From: Neodontobutis hainanensis
Lineage: Eukaryota; Chordata; Actinopteri; Gobiiformes; Odontobutidae
Length of the DNA stretch: 64,000 bases
Direction: 5' to 3'
Assembly: GCA_024349245.1 (NCBI GenBank)
Contig: JALDNG010000002.1
Coordinates: 496,001 to 560,000, forward strand
The notes under the pieces were generated by a model. It had not been told where the DNA came from. It made no database searches and saw only the letters and a program-made list of their open reading frames with translations. The stretch's first letter is position 1; every line of letters begins with the position of its first letter. Shown here piece by piece: positions 10,280 to 24,500 of this stretch. Made by a program: the position numbers and the translations under genes.

Positions 10280-13200
10280 AATAAAAGTGGTAAAATAAGT
10301 ACAGCTAAAATATTGTTCACAAGTCTGAAAGTGCAGCATCTTAAAAACTACAGGCCACACACAAATACCTCTGAAAAGGTCATGTGGGGCCTGGCCTCTG
10401 TATTACTTTGGTCTTTTTAATTACATCATTTGCTCCAGAGTGTGAGTGAGATGAGGCTGTGTAATCTCTGTCCAGATTTCCTAACAGATGTCCTGTTAAC
10501 CTTGGGTCTTTCTTTTAATCAAAGTCCCACTAAGCTATTCTGATAGCCATGAGACAGCTCAGCCCCTGTTAAGTAAAATGGATCTGACCAAGCAGATTAG
10601 CAACTACAGTAGGCCTCACAAAGTTCTGTTGAATCATCTAACCACCTCCTGTCTTTAGTAACTTTGACTTCATCAAAGCTGTGGTAGACAATACGGTTTG
10701 ATCTTCCACATGCCCAAATCCCTTTAGTGGAAAATGTCTCTCATTGTCTAAAAGCAACATTGACGCTGATTATGACAATCAATTCTGCACCTGTCTGCAT
10801 CACTGTTTGTATTTATTTAATCTTATTTTAAAATAATTTTCATTTGAAACACATGCTTCAAGCCACATTCAAATTATAGTCTTATTTACATTGATATGTG
10901 TGAGAAACATCATGTAAAGTGAAAAGTCACAGCCCTAATGCTGCAGCATAATGTTTAACATATCCGGATAGTGTTTTTCCAAATGTACAAATGCTTTGGA
11001 AAGCGTTGCAGAAACGTTCCCATATGTGTACGTATGTGTTTGAGTTAATTAGATATAAATTGCTGGTGACACATACAGAGAGCAAACGTATTGGTCAGAA
11101 ATGAAACACTGTGTTTGAATTCATTTGTGCCATTTGATAAATGGAATAAACCACAGGCCAGTACATTTAGATGCTTATTGAGCCAGCTGGATCTAAAATC
11201 GTCCATAGTGAAACACCAAAACCACAGCTGTGTTGTTAGGTTTAATGTAATTGTACTGCCTCTTGGCAAATCAGCTCTGCCTGAAAAGATTTATTTCACA
11301 ACTGCTATTCAATCAATTACATATACAGCTCTCATACGTGACAAAACACTAATTGCTACAAACTGAACATCATTTTTTTCTAAACAGCACCATGTCTAAA
11401 CATATATAAAATGCCTGAAATGAAACTGTAGTGCTGACTACAAGCCAATAAAAACACCTTTTTTGTCTATGTTTAAATTTGACAAAGAACCTGAAACAGA
11501 TAATCTTAACAAAAACATAAAGGTAGTAAAAATAACAAGAATTGTATCTACACTTTCTACAAAAATACTGTAATAAATATAGATTAGAGCCAGTTAACCC
11601 TGTCCTTAATTGCAAAATGATCACGAGACAAAAAATCTTCAAGATCTACCTCCAAATATTTGAACGTCTCTACATTGCAGCTCCTATTTCCATCTAAATA
11701 ATCTCTTTTGATTTGCAGCATGGGCAGTGGCAGTGAGATTGGCACATAAATAGAGTATAGGACCCCCAAATAAGCAATCCTCTTTCTTTGGTTTGTTTCT
11801 GGAACAACATTTTCCAGCCCATTGCACTCCAGTGTACACAGGGCACAGTGCAGCTGCATCCTTCCATCTCTAAAGAACCTACTTTACTACTGCCCAAAGT
11901 TGGACTAGAGATAAAAGTTTTCTTTTTGTGCCAGAAGAACAGAATGTAAGGCATTTTATTAACATTTATTCTTATGTTGTGGAATATGTAAAGCAAGCCA
12001 CAGATGTTTTTGCTCTGTCACTGCCATCTACTGGTGGTAAATAAAATAATAATAATGTGGCTTGTTTTTTTTACTTCCTAGGACAAAGTGTATTAGACTT
12101 GAACTAAGGACTACGTATAAGCCACTCATGCTGCAGCTAGATTATACAATGTAAAAATGTTGAAGGTGACAACTTGGAAGAGCCCTTTTTTCTTCAGATA
12201 GATAATTTGAGACAAAATTTCCTGAAATGAAAATAGTACAAAAGGAACAATGTTTAAAATGTCTCTGGTTTGCTATTGCATGGAACCAATTTTGGTGCAA
12301 AATGGAGCTGCTCTAACATAATACACAGTCCAAAGTCTTTTTCTAGTAACTGGGTAACATCTCTACCCCCTTTCCTCCCTCATCACACCTCCCCTGTAGC
12401 TCGTCCTCCCTCTCTTTAATCTTGTCAGCTGCTTAAGATGCATCAGGGCATGAATGTGAGAAAGCTCATCTGGAAATGAGAGAAACTGGGGGAGTGCTGA
12501 TAAAATAACTCGTGCTTGATGGGCAGAGTGACAGACAAAGAGATAGTCTGATAGTTGGAGTGTGTTAAACCTCGGTGTGCTGTGAGTGTGCTGTGAGTGT
12601 GCTGTGAGTGTGGCTTTGTGCCGCTGCAGGTGCCGCTGGATATATCATTGAGAACAGGTGCCGTGGTACGATGTATGCCCCTCACAGCTGCAGCCAAGGA
12701 GATTACTAGCCAGCCTCGCCAGTAATGAAGTTTCTATCGATTGGTCCACCCCAGGTTCTTGTTTCTGCCTGCTAAAAGTGTGACTATTTGAAAGCCTCAA
12801 TTTGAAGTCTTTGAGTACACCAATCTAGGTATACAATAGATTTTTCACAATGTTACCATTTATTGATAGAAAGCAATCGCTCAGCCAAGTCCACATAAAT
12901 ACATATTTACATTTCTGTTTCATTAGTGCAACTTGTCATCAATTACCAAATAAAGAGATGTTCATTTGGTTTATTATGTCTGTAATTTCTCACGTAAACT
13001 TGAATTAGTGTAGTTATTTAGCTTAGTTGGGGTGAAAGTAGCCATTGTACTGTATATCAGTCATTTAAAACCCAGATTACAGACATTAAGTAATCTCCTC
13101 ATGGATCAATAATGTTAAACATGTATTTATTTCTCATTAGTTGTAGTATATATAGAAACTAAAGCAGCATCACTCTACATTTTACCTTCTTTTATTTCTG

Positions 13201-14345
13201 GTGCTATGAACAGACGTGTAGGTGGAAGCTACAATGTTGAGAGGACACATTATCTTAATTGTGTTTCCAAAAAGCCCCTTTGTGCTGCTTCAGTAAAGTT
13301 AACTGTGTCCTAAGTAAAAAAAGAGTCCAGTGAAGAATTTGAAAAATCCCCAGAATAACCACAAATCCTCTTGCTTGAGTAAGAATATTTATGTTGTACC
13401 TTAGACTCTTGGGTGGAGTATTTAACAGGTTGGCTTCTTTAAAACTCAGAAGTATTGGTTTTCCTAGAACACTGGCCTACTGATGGTTAAAACATGTGTC
13501 AGCCCACCTGATTCTTGTGTAAAGTAAAAAAAAGGGCAGTAAAAGCTCAAGTACCAAAGACGTTTGTTGTGATAATGTACTGTACTCGACAAGCAATCAT
13601 ACATGCTTGTCTTCTACTTTTAAGCTTCAGAGCGTCACAGACAGTTTATTGAGTCGTACGGCCCTAATATAGCCGGCTGTAAATTATTCCAGTCAAAGTA
13701 CAGTATGCAGTGGTGACCATTTGACTTTTTAAGAAGTTTGAAAAATCTCTAAAGATTAATTAAAGTGATTTTTTCTCACTCCATTCCTCCTTCACCCTAT
13801 TCTTTTGACTTTACCAGTTCGGTGCTAGTCAAGAGCTAAAGTACACCTCACAAGAATAAGAACAGTCGAATGAAGGCTTCAATCCCTGCAGGAACAGAGG
13901 GAGCCTCAAGCACTCAAAGTGAATGCAGTCTCAAAAGACAAATAAGTTTCTTGAATTAAAAAGTGAGGCGTTAAAGACAGGGTAGAAGACTAGATTTGAA
14001 AGTGTGACTAGTTTATAATATGCTACACTACTTATCTCCATTTACTGCACATAAATGTTTGCTGCTGGTTTGATCAGATGTGAGAGGAAAGTTGTAGTGC
14101 TGTGTTTACTTAAAGATGTCAGATGGATGACGAAATGTGAACAATGCATAAAGGATTTGCAAAAAAAAAAACATTTCAGAATTGGATCAGTGGGTACTTA
14201 TGCTGTCCATTATACTAACCCCATGGTGTTCTTAACTTTTTTTTTAACAGTGGACTCTTTTTAAAGGTGACCAGATACATTCTTTCTTAAACAATTCATT
14301 TACACATTTTATCAAGTCATAGTATTACAAAAATCTGTGTCCATC
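10280..14345. other. gene-free stretch
   Basis: No supported gene. It holds an 11-bp tandem repeat at 12575-12611 and a 91-codon minus-strand open frame at 11584-11859 that I do not recognise. The rest is AT-rich sequence without clear structure. Confidence 0.5.
12575..12611. repeat. 11-bp tandem repeat, about 3.2 copies
   Basis: The unit gtgctgtgagt is repeated without error across about 37 bp. Confidence 0.85.
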
Positions 14346-14349
14346 TTCT

Positions 14350-14515
14350 TCTACTTATCCAAGAACAGAGATGCACACACTTTCCACTCCCCAGACATTT
14401 CTTCAGCTCTTTTGGGGGACATATAAAGGCAGTCCAAGGCCCTCCAGCTTTTTGTGTGTCTGCCCTGGTGCCTCCTCCCAGCGGGACATGCCCGGACCAC
14501 TTACGCGCCATCATC
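14350..14515. repeat. fragment of a dispersed fish repeat (LINE-like tail)
   Basis: Contains phrases I associate with a widespread fish retroelement tail: cttcagctcttttggggg, then ctggtgcctcctcccagc and gggacatgcccgg. Short and diverged; the orientation of the parent element is uncertain. Confidence 0.5.
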
Positions 14516-14519
14516 ATGA

Positions 14520-17500
14520 TTATTTGTCACTTTGTCAAATCAGTTCAGAGGCAGTTCTTACACACACTTTAGGACTGTAGGGCAAATGTTTTATACCCTG
14601 TTCTCGCAGCTTCACAGGTTCATGCTTTTGCGCCTGACTTACCTTTGGTCCATACCCCATGCTGTTAATCAGATGTTTTCACACTGGCTTATTAATACTG
14701 GATATTATTAGGTCTTGTGAAATGGCACCATTTGCTGAGGATATCTATTCAGGTGATCAGATTCTTTTAGGTTCTAATGTATTCATGTATAAATCTGTAG
14801 CCTTTTGTGCATCTAACTTTTTTTTTTGTTACTGCTGTATTCCTTTTTTGTTCTTCTATTCAGCTGTCATGGTATTAGACAAGATTAGAGTTTTGCCATA
14901 CAAAAATATTTTAAAGCCCGCACAATTTATTGCTTTTATTGTGGAATCTTATCAAAAAGAAAGAGGCAGCAGCTGACTGGCTCTTTGAGACATGAATGCA
15001 GTAATAGCGTCCTTGGGTGGAGAAATTCTATGGTTTTCATTTACAGGCTTAACTCACTATATATGTCATATATTATTATAAATAATTTGTTTTAGAATGT
15101 CATAAATGTCTGTGTCCAGTGTCTATGGAGATTCTCATTCATTACTTTTATTCATTATTTCTGGGGAAGGAATAGTTACCCTAACCTCCCAGACCCCCAT
15201 CTGGTAGGGGTAGGGTATCTATTATCATACATCTTTTGGCGTTAACCACTTTAAAGGTGTCTCTTTTTCATTTTTCCTTTAAAGCTCTGAACCAAGAATC
15301 ACTTCTAGTTACAGAATACGTTAGTAGAGGTTGGTGTGGTGGAGCCCCATGTGAGATCTTTTCATGGGTGACATAATTCCTGGCAGCGTCCCTGACTGGG
15401 GCTAAAGGGGCGTGTATTGTTAGTGGACACAAATCTATACCTATGTCAAAAAATATATATGAGTAATATAATGCAGCAACTACAAAGTACTTAACCTTTT
15501 TTACAGTTATTACTAGACTTTTCTATGTATGACATATTGATATTTTAGGACAGTGGCACCTCTTTGAGGTTCACTAGGACTTGACACAGATCTATGTTTT
15601 TAAAAATAAAAAAAGAACTGTCATAAGTGCAGCATGTGTTTCCGCTTTCGAGATTTTACGATGGTGTAGCATGCACAGACAACAACATAGAACTAAAACT
15701 GCGGCGAGACCTGTATCCTTATAAAGCATAGACTCCTTTAAGTTTGGCTTCAGTTTTAACCTGTCTTGTAGGCTGCTGCAGGATAAGTCAGATGCAGACT
15801 AAAGATGAGTGGCACTGGCACAGCCTGGTACACTGGTGACACAGCTTGACTCTAACAGGACTTCTACAGTAAATGTTTACAGATGCTTGTGTTGTGTCAG
15901 AGTTCTGTTCGCTGGAAGACATTTGCCCATTGTCATACCCCTCTATCTCACCCTGTTTCCGGTCAACCTATACTGTCAATCTAAAATGTCAAACTTTTAG
16001 TTAATTTTTTTTTTCTGTTAATTGCATATGTTTAATGGAACACTGATGGTATAATGTTCATATAAACTCCACATTTTTCCAACACAAAAGAGCAGTAAAG
16101 TGACTCAGCTGGTGAGTGAGTCACTGCACAGACCAAAATGGCACAGAAGAGGACTAACGTAGCTGGTGCACAGCCTCACTCTGCCGCCCTGTGCTGTGAA
16201 ACACAACAATAGAAGTGTGATCAGACCTGACAGGCTCATCAGTAATACAACAGTAATGCCTGGCATGTTTTAAACGTCCTAAATCTTTCGTGTGTGTCGG
16301 GGAGAGAATACTGTAAATGCCCTACATTGTGCTAATATTTGATTATCCTTGCCTCTTACTTAATAGTTCTGTAATTCTTTCAGAAACATTTACTGTGCAG
16401 CTTTAATAATTGAAAATGACAAAGCTTGCTCTTTGCTATTGTAAGTGGCATTCAACATACAAGGCTTCATTGAGATTCAGTTGTTGTGTTGTTTTTATTG
16501 AGAACAGCGAAGAGGACTGATGTGACAGCGTGAGTGAGGATCCACTGAGACAATGGACTAGCTCAAGGTCATATCTGACTAGACATTATGGCAGAGCTGG
16601 TGCGATTGTCTGACAGAGGCTCTGAGCTGAGGAGGCACGGCGGGAATAAATACAGTAAGTACGCCCTGTCCTTTGCCTCCATGCTCCTATGCTGTGGTTA
16701 GCATGCTGAGTAGGACCACAGAAATACATTCTGATCTCTTAATGGCCTGCACTTACAAGCTGAAATGAGGGCTGGGGTATGCAGGCAGCTGTATTTGCAC
16801 AGTATGCTCTTTGTGTACAGTGGAGTTATCCATTTGGATTAGCATGGAAACAGCCTGCACTAAAAACTTAACTCTGTGCCAGAAGGCTCTCCAGGTGATG
16901 AACGTCATCTCGGGATTTATGACAGAAATGCAACTGAGGTGGCATGTGGAGTTCTTTTGATTTGGTGTTTTTTGGAGATTTTTGTCTGATATCCAGTTAC
17001 ATATAATACAAGCCATTGTCTCAAATCAAATGATTAGATTTGTGTTCTGTGTAACAGTCAAAAAAACAAAAATGTACCAATGTACCAAATGTACAGTCAA
17101 AACAAACAAACAAAATTGGATAAAAACTAAATATCACTCCTGCCGTCTGTTTGGTCCCTTTCCCTTATCAGACAAAGTATTGGGTTTGATCAGTCAGTCA
17201 AACTTTATTAATGTAAAACATGTTTACGTATTGTTTCATTCTCATTGAACTCTCATTCAGATGAACAACAAAACCAAGATACATTTTATGACATCGGTGA
17301 AAGTCTAAAAGCAAAGTTTAAGTTGTGACATGAAGAAATAAGGCAAGTAAAAGGAAAAAGGATGAAGAGTAGAAGAAATGGGAAGTTTGAAGGAGGGGCA
17401 TCAAATAAAAGGGTATTTTTTTTCCCAGGGGTCGAGCTGTCAGCGCGACTCGGTGGCATTTGTTGTCCCACCTTTCCACTGTGACCTTACATTAAGCCAA

Positions 17501-19760
17501 GGGGAAAGCAGAGACAAGCACACGGCTTGTCATCAATATCACATCTGACACTGGCCCTGGCACTCCCTCTCACCACCACAAACACAACAACTCTTCAGTC
17601 TGTGATGGGTTGTCGAAAGCTTTTTGGAAGTTAAAAAAAGTAATAAGGTGACTCAATGACATCATGAAAAAAAGTATGATTCAGCACGGCCTGTTCGGCA
17701 GGTTTATTCACAGTCTAATTTTATGCGGTAATCTATGAGAAATTTGACATTTCAACACTGCCATGTTGTTTCTTCGTTTTTTATTAAACCCACTGGTAAA
17801 GGGCAATGACAGGCAAGTGAATGGTGCATTATTACTGCCAGGTAAAGAGAAAAAACTGTCAATCAACCCAAACCCACAGCACTGATTTAAAATCACATTA
17901 TTTTTTGCGTTTTAATAATGTTATCTTTTTTTCCAAGGACAAAGTTCAGTGGAAGTCTTAAGTATGCACCAAAATCAGATCAGGGCCATTTCAATCTTCA
18001 TTCAACATTTGTAGTGTTTGAGACGAGTCTTGGTCTTGAGGCTGCTCTTGGAAATATATTTTAAGGGTCTTTTCTTTGAACTGAAAGCATTTTTACTCAT
18101 TCAAGGTACCCAGGAGTCAGTATTTTAACAAAGAAAAGCCAAGAGCCCAACTGAAACATTTATTAATCTTGTGATTGAGATCAGAGGCTAAAGGTCTTGG
18201 TCTTGTCTTACATGCTTATCTTGGCCATGTCCTGGTCTTGGTTGGTGTGGCACTGACTGCAGCACTAATAATTACAAAGTCAAGCTCACCAATGCATCCA
18301 TTAAGAAGCACATTCTTATTTATTAGTCTGGTGTATGGGAGTGAGCACTGAAGATGAATCGGAGAGTTAACACCCCCATCCAAAACTTCTACAGTCATTT
18401 TATCTCCCACATTGGCCGTGCCATCCTTTATCTGTTTGGTTCATGCGAAAACAAAAAGAGACCTCCGAATGATGAATTCCCCAGTAACGTGACTTAACTG
18501 TCCTCCCTCTGTGTGATTGTCAGCATCGTTTACCCCCGCCATATTTTCTCACTTTGCTAATTTACCCGCAAGGTGAGAGGATGCCGGGAAGCTCCTAAAA
18601 GTCCTCTGGCTCCAGATGTCTGGACCAGATGTCCTATTATTTCTGTAGTGGCCCTGTGATTTTATTTTTATCTGTTTTCAGAGCTTTGCACCTTTCACTA
18701 ACCTCAGCTCTGACACACACAAAGGCACGCGGACACATGCTTGTTGTGAACGTAGCAGTGGTGCCACTAAATGAAATGCCCTCAGAGATTAATCAAAACA
18801 CACTCTAATTAAAAGTTAACAGGAAACATGTTTATGAGAAAATGCTGGAGCCATAAACAAGGACACACAGCACTACTACATATGCCATGGGTACACTCTG
18901 TGTGTGTCAATGGTTTGATTTGCAAATAGCGGCTGTCAATGAAATACTTAAAACTGAGCTTATGCTTGACACTGTCCTTGAAAAATGTTGTTGTACACAA
19001 ACTTTTTATGTATTAGTACTTTAAATTCTGTACCATAACGTTCAACATTTACATCAGTGTGTCTTTCTCAAACACCCTTTTCAACTATTTACCAAAAAAC
19101 AAAGCCTTAAAAGTCATATGTTGTTGTTGTTTTGAGGTTTGCGGTCTAAAAGACTTCCAGATACACCACGTGACCTGCACCTCTCCACACATACTTTGAG
19201 CTTCACTGCGTGCAAATCTGGGAACATTACAGCAATGGAAGACCAACTAAGAGCATGAAAAAGGAATCACGCAGTTTGGGAGTTTTCCACCCTACAACAA
19301 AAGATTTAGTGTCCAGTCCTTTTTTTCCCGATCCTAAAAGTTTCCTCAATTTTAATTCTAAAAATGCTGTTGCTTTTCTGATTTGACCTCTGTGAAAATG
19401 TCAAGAATGTTTCATAATAATTGGCATTTACTTCTTTTTAAGCATTGTAAAGTGTGGGCTTTTTAAAATTCAACTTCATTAAAGTTTTGTGAAAAGCCTA
19501 GAGCATATTTCTGAATTCACTGTTTTCTGACCTCATGACCTTAAGACTACATGTCTTGCCATCAAGTGTATGAGAGTCTCAAACACACATGGCTAGCTTT
19601 ACAATTTTTTGTGGGTTTTATGGATTTAGATTTTTAGACAGTTACATTTACTTTTTTAATTTTATTGTAAAACTCTCATTTGTACTAAAGCTTATACTAA
19701 TGTACCTCACAACACAAGTCTGAGCCTCAGAATAAATATATCTGTTTATATCTAGTATGT
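14520..19760. other. gene-free stretch
   Basis: No supported gene. A short piece around 17185-17225 (cagtcaaactttatta) resembles a common LINE 3' end. The stretch 18015-18245 carries repeated ggtcttg motifs typical of another fish dispersed repeat. Confidence 0.45.
18015..18245. repeat. ggtcttg-rich dispersed repeat, probable
   Basis: Several copies of the motif cttggtcttg, in direct orientation, lie at both ends of a 230-bp segment (gagtcttggtcttgag and aggtcttggtcttgtc). It resembles a fish MITE-like repeat. No clear terminal repeats were defined. Confidence 0.35.
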
Positions 19761-19761
19761 A

Positions 19762-20770
19762 TGTATTGGCAGATAGCATCATGCAGTTGCTGCACATCCA
19801 TAATGTAAATCTGTTCCACCACAAACCCAAAGGTGCTCTATTGGGTTAAGATCTGGTGACTGTGGAGGCCATTTGAATAAAGTGAACTCATTGTCATGTT
19901 CAAGAAACCAATCTGAGATGATTCGAGCTTTGTGACATGATGCATGTATATCCTGCTGGAAGTAGCCTTCAGAAGATGGGTACAGTGTAATCATAAAGGG
20001 ATGGACATGGTCAGCAACAATACTCTTTAAATAATGTTCAATTGGTACTAAGTGGTCCAAAGTGTGCATTACACTACCAGCAGCCTGAACTGTTGAGACA
20101 AGGCTGAATAGATCCATGCTTTCATGTTTTTTACGCCAAATTCTGACCCTACCATCTGCATGTTGCAGCAGAAATTGAGACTCATCAGACCAGGCAATGT
20201 TTTTCCAATCTTCTATTGTCCAGTTCTGGTCAGCATGTGTGAATTGTAGCTTCCGTTTCCTGCTCTTGGCTGACAGCAGTGGCATTCGGTGTGGTCTTCT
20301 GCTGCTGTAGCTCATCTGCTTCAGGGTTCCACATGGTTGTAACGAGTGGTTATTTGAGTTACTGTTGCCTTTCTATCCTCTCTAACCAGTGCCCATTCTC
20401 CTCTGACCTCTGACATCAACAAGGCATTTACTTCTACACAACTGCCGCTGACTAAATATTTTCTCTTTTTAAAACTATTCTCTGTAAACCCTGTGTATAA
20501 AAATCCCAGTAGATTTTCTGAGAAAAAAAACCTGGTCTAAGGTTTTTGAAATCCAGACCAGCCCAATTGGCACCAACAACCATTCCACGTTCAAAGTCAC
20601 TTAAATCCCTTTTCTTCCCCCATTCTGAGGCTCGCTTTGAACTTCAGCAAGTTTACCACACCACATCTAGATGCCTAAATGCATTGAGTTGCTGCCATGT
20701 GATATTACATGTGGTTGATTGGAAATTGATGTTACCAAGAGATTTTTATCAGATAAGCATTTAGATATTC
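19762..20770 (-). mobile_element. Tc1-like DNA transposon remnant
   Basis: About 1 kb matching the internal part of a common fish Tc1/mariner element on the minus strand. Transposase similarity runs from the helix-turn-helix region (about 20770 to 20330, frame broken) through the DDE core (20315-19779). The element stops at about 19762, before the C-terminal part of the transposase, and the terminal inverted repeats are not recognisable at either side. Dead copy. Confidence 0.85.
19779..20315 (-). pseudogene. Tc1/mariner transposase, broken
   Basis: A 178-codon open piece of a DDE transposase (cut-and-paste integration enzyme). It carries the Tc1 landmarks MSYSSRRPHRMPLLSAKSRK, WTIEDWKNIAWSDESQF (first catalytic D), YFQQD (second D) and WPPQSPDLNPIEHLW (catalytic E). 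By my count 37 residues separate the second D and the E. After HLW the reading frame shifts: the next frame gives VVEQIYIMDVQQLHDAI, the expected continuation, so an indel has broken it. A segment between QAAGSVM and HTLDHLVPIEH appears deleted relative to family members. The N-terminal DNA-binding half is out of frame upstream. Not functional. Confidence 0.88.
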
Positions 20771-20774
20771 CATT

Positions 20775-21498
20775 AATGTATTGTAGAACCAAGCAAGTTT
20801 TTTTAAAAAACTACAGTTGTAACTGTCTAGCAGCTAAAAACCTCTCACCATCTTGCTAATAGCTGAAAATGGAGTTATTACGTATGTCTGTTTAGATATT
20901 CCAAAAAAGACATGAACTGCCTTGTCTATGGGTCTTTTCCACAGAACAAAAGGAATTGTATTAGACACATATTACTGTGGTGTGTTAAATTACTCCCACA
21001 TTGTTGGGTTATTCTCAGACTGTGTACGCTGTGCCCTGTCTATTCAAGGTTGGGTACTCTTTTGTGCTCTGTGTAAAGTCAGGGTTAATAAATAGTCTCA
21101 AGAATAACTCACGACTTCTGAGTGAATATATGGATGTGTTAATAAAGCAACTGAGAATCCTGTACATCACCAACTGTATATTTCTCTCTTTCATTTGCAA
21201 CAAACAAATAAACTAAAATACCACCAAAAATGAAATAAACCTATTAGATGAAAATGACTCCCCCCAAACACTAAAACAAAATGTAACTTCAATATAGAAA
21301 TAGTGAAGACACAGTTGGAATAAAATTGTTTGTATTGAATTTAGGGTGTCTGAATCATACACAGTTTTTAAGTCCCAATATAGCTCTGGGATCACATTTA
21401 AAATCACATTTACCATCATTGGAATTTCTTTGTACATTATTTCTCATTATAGTTTCTCAGAGAAATGTCATTAAGTTTCATTTTGTAGCATATTATAT

Positions 21499-21582
<84 letters not shown>

Positions 21583-24500
21583 CTAATGTTCATATGTTTA
21601 TTAAAGAAACCAGAACCAACAACAGAAATAATTGGCCAAACTTAACTTAGTGGTTAACCTAAATCCATTTCAAATTAGGCATAGAAGAGTTTTGAGATCA
21701 GATAATTCAAATGCACACTTGAACACAACTTGAATGCATATCTTGCCATGACACGATTGTTGTGACAATCCACGCTTCAGACCTTAACTTTAGTCCGACT
21801 AACTCCACATCTGCAGGCTGCTGTCTCATCTACCACTAGATGGCAGTGTAGCACTTTATCAAAACAGCTTCACCATTATGTGTTTGCTGTTGTCACCATT
21901 GCTGGCTTCTATCTTATCTTTCCTCAGATCCTTCTCTCCCATTGTAGCACAGGAAGATAAAACCTGCCACTGCAGACTGGTATCATTTAGGGATCTGTTG
22001 CTGCTGACAGCCCATGGATAGTTAGAGCCCAGATAGAGGAAGTGAGAGGAGAGGACACAGAGAAGAAAAAGGCAGGGAGGAGATAGAAGCCAGGGCCAGC
22101 AGCAGAGTAATTGGCCTGAGACGCGCTGCTAATGCTGCCTCAACCTCATTGTATTCTTACTTGAAGCACACACAGCTTTAGCCTTATGTACCTGGCCACA
22201 TTCAACAGTCTCCCATCTCTTCGTCTCTTTGCTCTAACTCCATCCTTCACCACACTCACTCAGGGCCCTTACTGTCCTTTTTCACCTTCTCAAGTTCCAC
22301 GTCCCTCCCTCCTTCCACACCACCCTCCCCTTGGCTTTGCATACCCACGCCTCTGTGTGCGCCTTCATCTGACACCTTCTGGGACCGTGCATCAGGGATG
22401 AGCACCCAAAGGTCGGAGGGCCAGAGAAGTCCCACAGGGACTGAAGCTCACATTTGACCTCTGTGTGCCTTCTGGCTGTCTGCAGAATGTAATGTTGGCT
22501 TACTACAGGCGCAATGCCAGCGCTTTATCATTCATCCAACAAGTTCACAAGCAATTATGAGTCATTTTCTAAATTAACACCTACACCACCAGCCAACATT
22601 GTTTATTCAATAGTGTTTATATGAGGTCAGCTCTGAATAAAAAAAATAAAAAAGATTAGAAAGAGGACTCTTAAAAAAGTACATTCACAATACTCACTTC
22701 ATAGTGTGACTGTGGCATAATCTAAAATGACTTCAGTGTAGATGACTTAATAAGTGCTACACTGCAGATACCTGAAAGGTTTTCTATGTTATTACAATTT
22801 CAGGATGTAACTGTACATGTTTTTGCTTTCCTATGACTCTGAGGGAGACAACACAGCAACAGTCTCTTAACAGTTACAGTACTGAGTAAAACATTGACAT
22901 TACAATCAACATCGGGAGCCTAGTTAAACTATTGGTTACTGTTGTCACTGGTAATACATATCAAACATGTATCAAAAAAGTGAAACATACAATATAAAAA
23001 AACAAGCTGCACATAAAATAGAGACATATGATATAAATACTAGCCCGTCAACAACATGCCCACTCCTGGTGCTCCTCCAGAGGATCTGCAGACGTCATTC
23101 ATGCATGACGCCCACCAGAGAACAGGTCACCACCAGGATATCATAAAACTGAGTGGACTGCATTCTTAAATACAGCCCTTTTGAAACCATTACAGGTGTG
23201 GGCATTTCTACACATATTTGTAGCCGAATATCAAACACATGACACGGGCCTGCTATGGTGAGAATTGTCTAAACCATTTTTAATTGTCCAGTCTCTTTAA
23301 TTTCAATGACATTGAGATTTTTTTTTATTATAATAAAGAAAACATTAATTTTTTTTTGTCTGTCCCAATGGACTGTTCACATTTGGTCTATTTAGGTCCA
23401 ACTGAAGGGACGTGACTCATCTCCTCGTCAAGCCATGTGCTTTTACACTGAGTATCATCATTTTAAGCCCTCATCTACGTTTGCAGCTGAAGATCACATG
23501 AAAACCCTACAGAGGTTAAACGAGGGGATGAGGAATGCAAAGGTATCCTCAGCACACCAATATAAAAAAACACTAAAAGCTTTCTGGAAAAAGGACATGA
23601 CACAATGATCATGTTTTATTGCTTTCATTTATAGCAAGGAATCTCATTCTCTCCTTTGCCAGTCCACTACAGCCTGTGTTTACATGCAAGCAAACCACTG
23701 CGGGGCTAGAGGATTCAATGCACAATAAAACTGTAATGTGCTATTACAAGACTGGATTGTACAAGAAGCAAGAATCTTATGGTAACAATAACCCACAGCC
23801 TTGACCTCTACAGTATACTTGACCCTTTTCTCATCTAGCTGCTACATACATGTTGTTCAGAGCAGAATGATTTAGTGTGAATGGGTTTGTGATTGATAGT
23901 GATGATCAGGGGTTTCTTCAGCAAGTGGTGCGTTTATGTATATATTTTCCTTTTTTTTTTTTTTTTTTTACCATTTTCTGTTTAAACAAACAACAAAATA
24001 TTACTTAAATGTGTCTTAGTCTTAATATAAACACTAGAACAAAACAAAACAAACATTTAGTTTTATTTCCTCACCCTAATCATCTAATGTATTTTAAATA
24101 AACTAAAAAATTCTTTAATTTTTGGTTAAAAACAGTTTGTAGTGTCTCTGTTGTAGCCCTAACTCAAACTCAGACACAGACATAATTGGATCCAACAGAG
24201 TGCTCACATGGGGGGACCCATCTGGAGGCAATGTTTATGGTGTACGTTGTGTTCGCGGCTGTATGTGTGTGTGTTTAGAAGGTACATTTCTCTTGCAGTC
24301 TGCCCTTAGGCCCTGGGCTACATTTGCTCCCATCCATCAGCCAGATGAGCTGTGTCCTTTTAACATTGCTGACAGCAAGAAAAAATAAACTTGACAATAT
24401 ATTTATTTGCAGATTAGAAGCTCAATCAATAACCCCTTTGGAGATGGGGGCTATTGTTGCTGATGGTAAGGGACGAATGTGAAATTACGATTTTGTAATG

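Noticed and set aside
14820..14976. Possible membrane-protein exon in the frame at 14659-14976
   Set aside because: The hydrophobic run comes from T-rich DNA (Phe/Leu/Cys codons); no other support.
20546..20764. 72-codon plus-strand frame
   Set aside because: Antisense of the N-terminal Tc1 transposase region.
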